In this document: positions 35,886 through 43,386 of the stretch, one piece after another
Layout of the letters: each line of letters starts with the position of its first letter
How positions within the stretch are numbered: the stretch's first letter is position 1
IMG/VR virus record: IMGVR_UViG_3300013307_000006
Span: 1 to 62,217 of that record
Direction: 5' to 3' (one strand)
DNA: 62,217 nt
Origin: a virus
Notes under the pieces: model-generated
What the model saw: only the letters and a program-made list of their open reading frames with translations
Told to the model about the DNA's origin: nothing
Databases searched by the model: none
Program-made: the position numbers and the translations under genes

Positions 35886-36725
35886 CTACTGCTGAGGCAT
35901 GTCCAGGGCAGCCAAAGCACCGGAAGCATCCGCCTGGACGCCATCGAATCCTTCCCAGCCGCGACCGATCATGTCGGGGAACCACCATACGCCGGCAACG
36001 CCGTCACGCTTGAAGGTGATCCATTCCAGGATGATTTCTTGGGCAGTCGGACCCCGCATCTTCGGGGACAACGGCGTCCCGCTAGCGTCGTTCTGCTTGG
36101 TCCAGTCCTGGAGTCCGATGTCTTGATTGCTGCATTCCGCAATTGCGTAGACCGGTTTACCATTGGCCGCCTGCTTGATCTTCGCCACCACTCCGTTGAT
36201 GTCCGCCACCGCGTTCTGGCTCGTCTGTGCCCCGTAATTGAAGGGGTACAGGTCGAAACAGACGAAATCGACGGGCGAGCAGTAGGCTTGATAGGCCGCG
36301 ACGGATAGCCAGGGAACCCGGTTGCCGTCGAAATTCACGCCGAGCGGCTTGCTCGGCACGATAGCACGGGCAGCCAAGGCCCGATCCACAATTCCGCCAG
36401 GGGTGACATTTCCTCCCCCGTCCGGCTCGTCCGGCGCGACCATGACCCCGACGATTACCGAGTCGTTATTGTCGGACGGGTCGATCGCCGTACTCTGGAT
36501 AATGCCCGTGAGCCCGGCTTGCTTGAGCGCCACCTTCCATTGTTGCTTGGTGACGGCTCCGTTCTCAGACTCGTACCCTAAGATCGTGGTGACACCGCGG
36601 TCATGCCACTTCTGGAAGCTCGACGTGGGCTGATACCAGACGCAGACGGTGTTCGCCGGCAATCCACCCGCGTAAGCGGCTGCGGACACGCACAGGGCGA
36701 AGAGGAAGGCGATGAGACGGCGCAT
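35886..36725 (-). CDS. Secreted glycoside hydrolase-like protein
   Basis: A 279-residue protein with a Sec signal peptide (MRRLIAFLFALCVSAAAYA, cleavage before GG). The mature part opens with VCVWYQPTSSFQKWHDRGVTTILGYE and includes VDFVCFDLYPFNYG and GVAGVWWFPD, consistent with a TIM-barrel hydrolase, though family and catalytic acids are not certain. ATG 36725 follows repeat B. It may be exported to attack the host envelope. Confidence 0.65.
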   Translation of the reverse strand: MRRLIAFLFALCVSAAAYAGGLPANTVCVWYQPTSSFQKWHDRGVTTILGYESENGAVTKQQWKVALKQAGLTGIIQSTAIDPSDNNDSVIVGVMVAPDEPDGGGNVTPGGIVDRALAARAIVPSKPLGVNFDGNRVPWLSVAAYQAYCSPVDFVCFDLYPFNYGAQTSQNAVADINGVVAKIKQAANGKPVYAIAECSNQDIGLQDWTKQNDASGTPLSPKMRGPTAQEIILEWITFKRDGVAGVWWFPDMIGRGWEGFDGVQADASGALAALDMPQQ

Positions 36726-36739
36726 GATAGCGGGGCTCA

Positions 36740-36752
36740 CTTTCTGGGGAAG
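36740..36752 (-). repeat. Repeat B
   Basis: CTTCCCCAGAAAG read on minus, between the membrane-anchored protein and the secreted hydrolase-like gene. Confidence 0.8.
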
Positions 36753-36756
36753 AGGG

Positions 36757-37353
36757 TCAAAGGGTTTGCTCGATCCAAGCGGCATATTCTTTCAGCCGCG
36801 ACTCCAAGTTTTCGGGCTTGTCACAGTGATCGAAGTCCAGCCCGATGAATCCGACCGGCTTCCCTGCCTTGAAGATGGTCTGCCGGGCTCCAGCCCTGAC
36901 ACCCGTTTCTTCCATCATCTGACGGAAGTTGCTCAGGTGAAGCGAATCCACACAAAACCACCCAGGTCCATCATCCTGGATGTACTTCATTTCGTCCGCG
37001 ATGGTCGAAATCAGGACGGCTTTGAACCGTCCCGTCTCGTGGCTCACTCCGTCCCTGACCACTTCCGCCACGCGGCTCTTGCGGAGGATGTCCGAGCCGT
37101 CCACGTACTGATCGCCGTTGTGGAACTTACTGAGATAAGCCCGCATCGCGTTGTACTCGATGCGAAGGCGCTCCAGGATTTCCGTCTGGATGGCGCTCTG
37201 CTCGGTTGTCTCGTGGATAGGATGGTGGGGCTGACTACGGCTTGCTCGCTTCCGCTTAATCCAGTCGTTGCCCCAGATGAGCAGGGCGGTGATTCCGGAG
37301 TAAATGAAGACGCCTAGCGCCTCCCCGAGCGTAGGAATGCTACCGTGGGCCAT
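36757..37353 (-). CDS. Membrane-anchored GAF-like domain protein
   Basis: A 198-residue protein with one transmembrane helix near residues 15-32 followed by a basic stop-transfer (KRKRASR), giving a cytoplasmic C-terminal domain. That domain includes YLSKFHNGDQY and GKPVGFIGLDFD, which look like a GAF-type fold. Start ATG 37353; the frame upstream runs through the terminator and is rejected. Role in lysis or membrane sensing is open. Confidence 0.6.
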   Translation of the reverse strand: MAHGSIPTLGEALGVFIYSGITALLIWGNDWIKRKRASRSQPHHPIHETTEQSAIQTEILERLRIEYNAMRAYLSKFHNGDQYVDGSDILRKSRVAEVVRDGVSHETGRFKAVLISTIADEMKYIQDDGPGWFCVDSLHLSNFRQMMEETGVRAGARQTIFKAGKPVGFIGLDFDHCDKPENLESRLKEYAAWIEQTL

Positions 37354-37399
37354 TACAAACTCGCACCCCTTTGACGACGGGGAAAAGAGGAATAACAAG

Positions 37400-37430
37400 A
37401 GCCCCCGCCGGTTCGGGACCGGCGGGGGCT
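37400..37430 (-). terminator. Strong intrinsic terminator
   Basis: A 13-bp perfect stem (AGCCCCCGCCGGT) with a 5-base loop. On the minus strand it is followed by CTTGTTATTCC. It closes the lysis sub-operon. Confidence 0.82.
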
Positions 37431-37455
37431 GACACAGCACGCACGAACGGCAAAT

Positions 37456-37470
37456 ACCGAAAATTTCGGT
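37456..37470. repeat. Repeat A palindrome, exact, touching a stop codon
   Basis: Begins on the base after the TAG of the 77-residue protein gene and lies 25 bases before the terminator. Confidence 0.9.
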
Positions 37471-37704
37471 CTACCCGCGGAGCGGGTGCCCCTTGGCGAG
37501 CTTCATGTTCGCCGCGTGCATCGCCTTCAGGGCGTCCCAGCGGAGGTCGGCGGCGTACCGCGCGTTCACGGCGTCGGTAAGTTCCTGCCACTGTGCGTCA
37601 GTCGGGGCGGTGTCGCCGGACTGCTGCATCTGCTGGAACACCGCGATGAGTTGCGGGAAGTCCTGGAGGACGGAGAGGACCATGAGAAGGATTTGTGCCC
37701 ACAT
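37471..37704 (-). CDS. Small protein with hydrophobic N-terminus
   Basis: A 77-residue protein: a hydrophobic N-terminal helix (MWAQILLMVLSVLQ) and a helical polar remainder. Last gene before the strong terminator, within the presumed lysis cassette. It could be a membrane-associated accessory. No family recognised. Confidence 0.6.
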   Translation of the reverse strand: MWAQILLMVLSVLQDFPQLIAVFQQMQQSGDTAPTDAQWQELTDAVNARYAADLRWDALKAMHAANMKLAKGHPLRG

Positions 37705-37868
37705 GGTTGCGACCTTTCTTGAAAAGCAAAGGGGTGGGTGAACGTACGGGACCGGCCTGAATAGGGGGAAGGATCAAGTTCCGGGTTCCCCGCTTCTCCG
37801 TCCACCCGCCCCCTCACACGAACTGGAGTGTCACGGCACCGGGCAGATGCCGCCCAATCGACGCCATC
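37705..37868. other. Short intergenic stretch in the lysis region
   Basis: 164 bases. No confident gene, hairpin or repeat; a 17-codon frame follows the lipoprotein stop, but nothing supports it. Confidence 0.5.
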
Positions 37869-38396
37869 CTAGCGCCGGTTGAATTGTGATGCGTCGTAAC
37901 CGCGTACGGCGCTTGGCGGCACGTAGCCGCTGGGTGACGGGGGCGAAGCCCGCAAGGCTCGCGGGGCGAGCCCCAGGTCTTTGACCTTGACGGGCTGTGT
38001 TGCCGGCATGTGCTTGGCTTCCGCCGCCTTGGCGTTGGCTTGGGCAATGGGACCGAGCGCGGCGAAGAACTGGTCCAGGACCAGATTGAATGCCGTCTGG
38101 GTCGTGCCCGGCGTCCTCGCCATGGTCGTGAGTTGGTCCGCGGAGGCACGCGCCGACTTGACGTAGGGGTCAAGGTCGTCATGCAAGCCGCGGTCCAGTA
38201 ATCCCGCGTCGAACCCGTCCATGAGACGGTTCTCCGCGTCGGACAGCACCTTGCTCTCGAACACCGCCGTGGCTCGCATCTGGTTCTGGCTGAGGGGCTG
38301 GGTGGCGGCTGAGCCGGTGCAGCCAGTTTGTGATAACAGGCTCATGCAGCCCAGGGCGAGGATCGCGAGAATCGAAAAGAGGCGTAACCGGCACAT
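37869..38396 (-). CDS. Putative lipoprotein
   Basis: A 175-residue protein with an N-terminal hydrophobic signal and two candidate lipid-attachment cysteines (ILALGC and QTGC, the latter before TGSAATQP). Neither is a perfect lipobox. The C-terminal region is Pro/Ser-rich. It lies in the lysis cassette, so an outer-spanin-like role is possible. Repeat C lies 21 bases upstream of its ATG. Confidence 0.6.
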   Translation of the reverse strand: MCRLRLFSILAILALGCMSLLSQTGCTGSAATQPLSQNQMRATAVFESKVLSDAENRLMDGFDAGLLDRGLHDDLDPYVKSARASADQLTTMARTPGTTQTAFNLVLDQFFAALGPIAQANAKAAEAKHMPATQPVKVKDLGLAPRALRASPPSPSGYVPPSAVRGYDASQFNRR

Positions 38397-38416
38397 GGGG
38401 GCTCCGGTAAAGGGTT

Positions 38417-38443
38417 GTGCAAACGATCTAAAAACGACGCTGG
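38417..38443. repeat. Repeat C, copy 2
   Basis: Matches 9673-9699 at 26 of 27 bases; upstream of the lipoprotein gene and 13 bases from a hairpin. Confidence 0.85.
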
Positions 38444-38456
38444 AAGGCGATTAAGA

Positions 38457-38485
38457 GGTCCAAAGGGCTACGAACCCTTTGGACC
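38457..38485. terminator. Stem-loop next to repeat C
   Basis: GGTCCAAAGGG pairs exactly with CCCTTTGGACC (11 bp, 7-base loop). The plus side is followed by ATTGTTTT; the minus side has only TCTTAAT, so termination of the late arm here may be partial. Confidence 0.65.
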
Positions 38486-38523
38486 ATTGTTTTCGCGTGA
38501 AATCGCCAAATCCAATTCAGGGC

Positions 38524-38760
38524 TTACGCGCCCTGGGGTGGCACCGGGGTCGGCGTCGGGGTGTTGGCGGCCAGGGCCGCGGCGAGCGCCTGCTTGTTGG
38601 CTTCGGCCTGCTGGAAGATGGCGTCCACCTGCGCCGGGTCCGCACCGTTCGCCAGCGCGTCCGCCACCTGCTGACGGAGCCCACTGACGAGCGTGCCGAC
38701 GCCGCTGATGAGGTCGCGCTCGGCGTTCACGTCATTCTGGATGTCCTGAAGCGTTGCCAT
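38524..38760 (-). CDS. Small helical protein
   Basis: A 78-residue protein with a coiled-coil-like helix (about residues 4-60) and a Thr/Pro tail. ATG 38760 follows AGGAAG. An in-frame ATG at 38841 would add 27 residues but has a poorer site, and a GACCCTTGAGGGTC hairpin lies between them. No family recognised. Confidence 0.6.
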   Translation of the reverse strand: MATLQDIQNDVNAERDLISGVGTLVSGLRQQVADALANGADPAQVDAIFQQAEANKQALAAALAANTPTPTPVPPQGA

Positions 38761-38854
38761 GATCTTCCTGTTCTGACCCTCAAGGGTCTGTAGAAAGCCG
38801 AGGACTCGGCTCTTAAACGAGACACGATTGAACCACGACATGGGCGTCACCGCC

Positions 38855-39622
38855 TTACCCCATGACCCTGCGCAGGGACCAGAAGTCACTGGTCATGTCC
38901 GACACGATGTACGGGTACGGCATGAGGCAGTAGCCGCCCTGCCCCCAATCCGGACCCCACGAGTTACGAACGAGGAACGTCTGGGTCGGATCGTCATAGC
39001 CCCACAGGGCCATGCAATGACCGCCGAGTTCCGCTTCTCCCGGTTCCGGCATTGTGACGATGCCGGTCCTGGCCGTCTCTTCGGACTCAAACGACTCGTA
39101 CAGTTCAGTCCCGAACACCACGGGTAGCCCGCCGGCCAGAGCGGACCGCAGCATGTTCAGGTTTGGCACCACGCGCCGGTACGAAATTGCCCGGTGAGCC
39201 AGCGCGTTGTCGTAACACAACTGGAGCGGCTTGGTGATGAACTGGCCGATGTCGTACGGCCATTCCGTTTCCGGGCAGACGCCGAACTGGCCGATCGACT
39301 TGATGCCGTCGCGAATCTCCGCGCCGGCGTCTTCGTTCACCGTGCCTTCCATGTAGCGCTCGTTCCAATAGATGAACAAGCGCGACGGCATGAAGTCCGC
39401 GGGGCACTTCTGGAAGACCATATCGAACTGGTAAGCCGCGGCGATGCCGTTCGCCGTGCAGCTTCCAAGCTCGCCCTGGTCGTACACCGGGACGTTGCAA
39501 TGATCCCGGAGGTCCACATGGAACGGGCGCTGGACCATGAGCAGGGGCGGAAGCATGAGCTTCACGTCCCGCGGGTCCGGGCGGTCGGGCTTCCAGCCGA
39601 GTCCTTTTCGCGTGAGTGCCAT
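38855..39622 (-). CDS. Papain-like (C1 family) cysteine peptidase
   Basis: A 255-residue protein with the peptidase C1A active-site set: DQGELGSCTANGIAAA (Gln49, Cys55), GGHCMALWGYDD (His near 203) and VRNSWGPDWGQGGY (Asn near 219). No signal peptide. C1A peptidases are rare in phages; the neighbouring holin-like gene suggests a lysis or envelope-degrading role, but virion maturation is also possible. Repeats B and A lie upstream of ATG 39622. Confidence 0.88.
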   Translation of the reverse strand: MALTRKGLGWKPDRPDPRDVKLMLPPLLMVQRPFHVDLRDHCNVPVYDQGELGSCTANGIAAAYQFDMVFQKCPADFMPSRLFIYWNERYMEGTVNEDAGAEIRDGIKSIGQFGVCPETEWPYDIGQFITKPLQLCYDNALAHRAISYRRVVPNLNMLRSALAGGLPVVFGTELYESFESEETARTGIVTMPEPGEAELGGHCMALWGYDDPTQTFLVRNSWGPDWGQGGYCLMPYPYIVSDMTSDFWSLRRVMG

Positions 39623-39633
39623 GACCAGGGTTC

Positions 39634-39649
39634 ACCTTTCTGGGGAAGG
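39634..39649 (-). repeat. Repeat B
   Basis: Directly joined to repeat A (39650-39664), upstream of the peptidase gene. Confidence 0.85.
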
Positions 39650-39664
39650 ACCGAAATTTTCGGT
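39650..39664. repeat. Repeat A palindrome, exact, fused to repeat B
   Basis: A and B are contiguous here in the order A then B along the minus strand. Confidence 0.9.
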
Positions 39665-39668
39665 CGGA

Positions 39669-39980
39669 CTACGGGACGGGATGTCGCAAACTCAACACCG
39701 CGGTCAGGTGAGCCGCCTTGACGGTGGCGCTGGCCTGAACCGCGGCCTTGTGGCTGCTCACGAAGACGTACGCGAACAAGCTGCCGCACGCCACCGCAGC
39801 GCCCATGACCGCGGCCTTCTGCTCCCCGCTGATCGGCAGGAAAGCCAGGATCGCCGTGACAACCGCCGTGATCGCGCCCGTGATAAGGGCGTAGCGATAG
39901 TCGGGGCTGACGACGACCGGCGGAACCGGGACCGGATCGGTTGCCGGGAGGATGGGGAGGTTCGGAAGGGGGTCTGCCAT
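39669..39980 (-). CDS. Holin-like protein with two membrane helices
   Basis: A 103-residue protein with two transmembrane segments (about residues 30-48 and 57-76) split by a short charged turn (ISGEQK), a short Pro-rich N-terminus and a polar C-terminus. Size and topology match class II holins, and the next gene encodes a peptidase. The longer frame to 40154 runs inside the upstream gene and is rejected. Confidence 0.68.
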   Translation of the reverse strand: MADPLPNLPILPATDPVPVPPVVVSPDYRYALITGAITAVVTAILAFLPISGEQKAAVMGAAVACGSLFAYVFVSSHKAAVQASATVKAAHLTAVLSLRHPVP

Positions 39981-39985
39981 GGTGA

Positions 39986-40489
39986 TTATACACCTTCGCC
40001 GATAGCGGTGACTTGGACGTTCGGCGTACCGGCAACCGCCGTCAGTCCGACGATCTTGTGGGTCGCGTCCACGACGGACCCATTCTGGACCATCTGGAGA
40101 AGGATGAATTCCCCCGGACCCAGGGTAACGGTCCCGTTGATCTTGCTGGACCACCCGTTGGTGCCGTTGAAGGTCACGGTGACGGAGTTCACCGCGTCCT
40201 TGTTCTGGATGAGGAATTCCTTGATCTTGGACAGGTTGATGGCAGCGCCACCGAGCCCGCCCGCGAACGCGGTCAGATCGATGTTGAGGATGGTCCCGGA
40301 GGTCGCGAAGACCTTATCCGCGACCTTCTGCGCGAAGCCGGACGTGGTGGTCGTGCCGACGCCCGTGCCGTCACTCAGGGTCCAGTACCCGCTGAAGCTG
40401 GACCCGTGAACGTCCGAGCCGCCGGCCGGGTTCGCAATGGACTCGGCGGCGGACATGGAAATCTGAAGCGTGCCGTTGGACAGGGACAT
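39986..40489 (-). CDS. Virion-type beta protein
   Basis: A 167-residue Ser/Gly/Thr-rich protein starting at ATG 40489 (MSLSNGTLQISM) after CGGAG. The pattern resembles structural proteins that decorate heads or fibres (FNGTNGWSSKINGTVTLGPGEF). It ends five bases before the holin-like ATG. Function not assigned. Confidence 0.6.
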   Translation of the reverse strand: MSLSNGTLQISMSAAESIANPAGGSDVHGSSFSGYWTLSDGTGVGTTTTSGFAQKVADKVFATSGTILNIDLTAFAGGLGGAAINLSKIKEFLIQNKDAVNSVTVTFNGTNGWSSKINGTVTLGPGEFILLQMVQNGSVVDATHKIVGLTAVAGTPNVQVTAIGEGV

Positions 40490-40584
40490 GGCGATCTCCG
40501 GGGGTAAGGGAGCGGCAGGGAGCCGGACAAGACCTAACGGGGTGCATGAGCCCCGGAGATTCGTCACGCACTCCCAAGCCGCAT

Positions 40585-41313
40585 CTAGTCGATGAATTCA
40601 GCGCCAGTGTACTTCGTAGTGAACTTCGGACCGATCTTGAATACGATCTGGTCCTTACTCCGCGCCTCCCATTCCGCACTGAGCTTCGCGGCAGCTTCCT
40701 TGAGCCGGATCGTGTTGATGTTCACCGTGTAGTCCACGCCGTCCATGGTGAACTTGACCTCATCCTGGGGACGGAGCTTGATTGCTGGGAGGTTCTTGAA
40801 GCTACGGGGTGGTCGGGCCAGGGTGATAACGCCACGAATGTAGCGCTGGGTGTACCGTCGGTGGTAGACCGCCACTTCGTCCGTGATGAACTTACCGGGG
40901 TTGTTGATGTCCGGCACGTCGTCTCGTGTCTCGTAGTGCGAGAACACGGATTCCACCTTCGTGCCGTTGAACTTCTCCCAGAGGACGCCTACCCAGCCGC
41001 CCATGAGGTCCAGTTCGTTGCAGCAGGTGAAGACGTTCTTACCGTCGAGGAAAATCTCCATCCCAGGGAATGCGTCGTGGAACGGGGGTGTCTCGTGGAT
41101 TTTGAAGTAGCTCACGCCGGGGGTGCCGACGATCGGCGGACGGACGACCGAAATTTTCGGTGGGCTAGTAGCCGGTGGGGGGCAGGTAGTTGTCGTAGGG
41201 GTCGCGGGGCGGCCAGTCCGGGAAGTCGCGCGGGAATGAGAGCCCATGAACGCGAGCGGAAGTGCCGTCGTCGTGGCGAGCAGGAATTGACGCCGGTTGA
41301 AGCGGTGCGACAT
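40585..41313 (-). CDS. Tat-signal leader joined to an unknown domain
   Basis: A 242-residue frame from ATG 41313 behind AAGGAA. The start (MSHRFNRRQFLLATTTALPLAFM) is a twin-arginine signal. Residues about 25-50 are Thr/Pro-rich, then repeat A encodes PPKISV, and a folded domain follows from about residue 64. In the +1 frame the leader region instead reads to a natural-looking end (FPRDFPDWPPRDPYDNYLPP, stop at 41165). Two genes, or a frameshift, may be present; a GTG start (VSYFKIHETPP) just after repeat A could begin the second. Confidence 0.55.
   Translation of the reverse strand: MSHRFNRRQFLLATTTALPLAFMGSHSRATSRTGRPATPTTTTCPPPATSPPKISVVRPPIVGTPGVSYFKIHETPPFHDAFPGMEIFLDGKNVFTCCNELDLMGGWVGVLWEKFNGTKVESVFSHYETRDDVPDINNPGKFITDEVAVYHRRYTQRYIRGVITLARPPRSFKNLPAIKLRPQDEVKFTMDGVDYTVNINTIRLKEAAAKLSAEWEARSKDQIVFKIGPKFTTKYTGAEFID
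41147..41161. repeat. Repeat A palindrome, exact, at a domain boundary
   Basis: Separates the Tat leader region from the downstream domain; encodes PKIS. Confidence 0.9.
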
Positions 41314-41345
41314 GATCGGGTTCCTTGCGGATCGTGTCTCGTTTA

Positions 41346-41966
41346 TCACGGCTGTGTCGTCGCCATGGGCTGTGCATCGGAAAGCCTCACGATGTATTCG
41401 GCGGGAATGTGGACCTCTGCAAACCCCAATTCTAGCTTGAACTGGCAGAGCGGGCGTTCGGGATCGTGCTGGACGATTTGCCCCTCGAAATTCACAAACG
41501 GGCCGTCAATGACGCGAATCGGCTCACCAGGACGGTACTTGCATAGCTTCAGGGAGCGCTCGCGGTAGATCGCGGCCATTTCTCGCTTCATCTTGACCTG
41601 CACGGCCGTCTTTAGAACCCCGTGGACGAAGCGAGCCGTCCGGACCTCGTACTCCATCGGCGTGACGGACGTGTAGTACCCCTCTTGGATGGGCTCGTGG
41701 TGGGCTTGAAAGAAAAGGATGCCGTCGAATAAGGGCAACAATACCGTGTTCCCGCTGTCCGTTTTACTTCGGACGTAGGGCAGGAAGTACGAAATGCCGT
41801 GCTGGAGCAGCCACCATGCGACCGCCTTTTCTTTCCGCGAACCCACCAAGGCTACAGCCCAGGGGCAGGGACCAAAAATTTCCGGGTCCACCCACGTCCA
41901 CACCTTGGGGGCTTCCCCCCGTGACCCAAGGTGCAATTCCGGCGGATTATCATTCAGTGCAAGCAC
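41346..41966 (-). CDS. NusG/RfaH-like transcription elongation factor
   Basis: A 206-residue protein. The NGN-like domain begins at CPWAVALVGSRKEKAVAWWLLQHGISYFLPYVR and the C-terminal KOW domain contains YRPGEPIRVIDGPFVNFEGQIV. NusG paralogs bind RNA polymerase and prevent pausing or termination. GTG 41966 is preferred to GTG 42026 because a promoter (-35 42043-42048, -10 42020-42025) would start RNA near 42013. A degenerate repeat A lies in its N-terminal linker (DPEIFGP). It sits near the head of the late arm. Confidence 0.85.
   Translation of the reverse strand: MLALNDNPPELHLGSRGEAPKVWTWVDPEIFGPCPWAVALVGSRKEKAVAWWLLQHGISYFLPYVRSKTDSGNTVLLPLFDGILFFQAHHEPIQEGYYTSVTPMEYEVRTARFVHGVLKTAVQVKMKREMAAIYRERSLKLCKYRPGEPIRVIDGPFVNFEGQIVQHDPERPLCQFKLELGFAEVHIPAEYIVRLSDAQPMATTQP
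41871..41886. repeat. Repeat A, degenerate, within the NusG-like gene
   Basis: ACCAAAAATTTCCGGG, encoding PEIFG just before the NGN-like domain. Confidence 0.5.
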
Positions 41967-42019
41967 GCCGGGGGTTCCTGGGAATGGTCCCGTGGATCGC
42001 AGAAATGCCCACCGCGAGT

Positions 42020-42048
42020 ATTCCACGAACTATTCCTAAAATTGTCAA
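42020..42048 (-). promoter_or_regulatory. Promoter of the NusG-like gene
   Basis: TTGACA (42043-42048), 17-base spacer, TGGAAT (42020-42025), with A/T-rich sequence upstream. Confidence 0.65.
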
Positions 42049-42428
42049 GTAGTATTTTGAGAATTTTTCACGGGCCGCCGGACGGTCACTTCCACCCTGA
42101 ACTTGACGTGATCCCGCCCCAAGACCGCTTCGCCCGTCGCCAAGCTGGCGTGGACGCGCGTGAGCGCCAGGCTCGATAACTCGTAACGGCCGCCCACGAA
42201 GATCGAGGACGCATCGCTAGCCGGCATACACGAGCGGCTTCCATCGGCGTGCTGGCCGTGAACGCCCTTCGGCGCTGCCGTGATTTCGATGTACCCGAAC
42301 ACTGTGGGCTCGCCTTCGATCACGAGGTTCCCGTGGTGCCAGAACGCGGGCAAGGTGTTCTCCCGCGTGCAGACATCGCGGTACGGCGTTTCGGGAAGAA
42401 TGCCGGTGTCGTTGGGGTCTTGGCTCAT
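42045..42428 (-). CDS. Hypothetical protein
   Basis: A 127-residue beta-rich protein overlapping the beta-helix gene by four bases (ATGA). The C-terminus (KFRVEVTVRRPVKNSQNTT) overlaps the promoter of the NusG-like gene. No family recognised. Confidence 0.7.
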   Translation of the reverse strand: MSQDPNDTGILPETPYRDVCTRENTLPAFWHHGNLVIEGEPTVFGYIEITAAPKGVHGQHADGSRSCMPASDASSIFVGGRYELSSLALTRVHASLATGEAVLGRDHVKFRVEVTVRRPVKNSQNTT

Positions 42429-43168
42429 GACGCTCCCTGAAATTTACAGAGCTTCCCGAAGCGAGACGCTTGGTCGAGCAGAACGCCCTTCGGGAAGACA
42501 TTCTTGACCACAGTGATTCGGTCCATGATCCCGTAGACCTTTTCGTGGCCCGTGGGGTAATAGTCCACGACGTAGATGTCGGTGTCCGCGCCGTAGCTGC
42601 TGTTCATCTGGATGTCGTGACCGAGCCCGCCAGCACAGGTGATGTAGCATCGGGAATTCATGCCCCGGTTTTGGAGGACCGTAACCTTCGGAGGGAAGGG
42701 GCCGTCGATGCAAATGTGAGTACACGTATCGCTTCGGCTGCGGTTGTACGTGTGGCAAAGCTCGATAATGACGTGCTTCTGGAGCGTGGCCGGCTCATCC
42801 CCGTAGATGTTGATGAGGTCTTCGGAGTCGCCGGGCGTGGCGGCGGGGATGTCACCGCCCAGGGCATCGACCCAGCAGTAGTGAATGAGTCCGCCGCAGT
42901 TGATCGCCTGGATGCCGTGGCCGTCTGATCCGCCCACCGGGTTCCGCATCCCCTGGACGAAGAGGTTCACGAGCCGGAACCCCTCGCACTTATTCAGGCG
43001 AATCCCGCAGGTGCCCCCGGTCAGCGCCACGTCGGACAGCGTGAAGCCAGGAACACCCACGACCTCCACGTTCTCACGGGTGAAATCGGCGGACTTGACC
43101 ACGTACCGGCCACCGACCTTCATAGGGGCGGCACGCTTGTACACGTCGAGGGGACTTATGGCTTGCAC
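42425..43168 (-). CDS. Right-handed beta-helix protein
   Basis: A 247-residue protein with repeated short beta strands and Asn/Gly turns (GIRLNKCEGFRLVNLFVQGMRN, HGIQAINCGGLIHYCWV, landmarks near 55-100), the pattern of pectate-lyase/parallel beta-helix folds in tailspikes. It is far from the main fibre genes and lacks fibre attachment repeats, so it may be a separate spike or a polysaccharide-binding factor. It overlaps the small upstream gene by 13 bases. Confidence 0.65.
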   Translation of the reverse strand: MQAISPLDVYKRAAPMKVGGRYVVKSADFTRENVEVVGVPGFTLSDVALTGGTCGIRLNKCEGFRLVNLFVQGMRNPVGGSDGHGIQAINCGGLIHYCWVDALGGDIPAATPGDSEDLINIYGDEPATLQKHVIIELCHTYNRSRSDTCTHICIDGPFPPKVTVLQNRGMNSRCYITCAGGLGHDIQMNSSYGADTDIYVVDYYPTGHEKVYGIMDRITVVKNVFPKGVLLDQASRFGKLCKFQGAS

Positions 43169-43374
43169 GGGGGTTCATCCTTTCTAGCGTCGTTCTCGTG
43201 AGGGGCGATGGCACACAGGGCTCGCACGAGACGGGTCAGGCGCATCCATTCACGGTAGGCGGCTTCAGTCTTTCCTCCCAGAAGGTGCAACTGTACCGTT
43301 TGGGCGGACGTGTGGATGTCGGTTGCGGCATCCATGACACGTCCGGCGTCCGCAAGCAACTTTCCCGCATCCAT
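43156..43374 (-). CDS. Small helical protein
   Basis: A 72-residue protein with a GGGGGAG ribosome site. It is helical with a short polar C-terminus. No family recognised. Confidence 0.6.
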   Translation of the reverse strand: MDAGKLLADAGRVMDAATDIHTSAQTVQLHLLGGKTEAAYREWMRLTRLVRALCAIAPHENDARKDEPPCKP

Positions 43375-43386
43375 GGCTCCCCCGGA

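Noticed and set aside
39669-40154. 161-residue form of the holin-like protein
   Set aside because: The added N-terminus overlaps the upstream gene in another frame; ATG 39980 gives the natural membrane protein.
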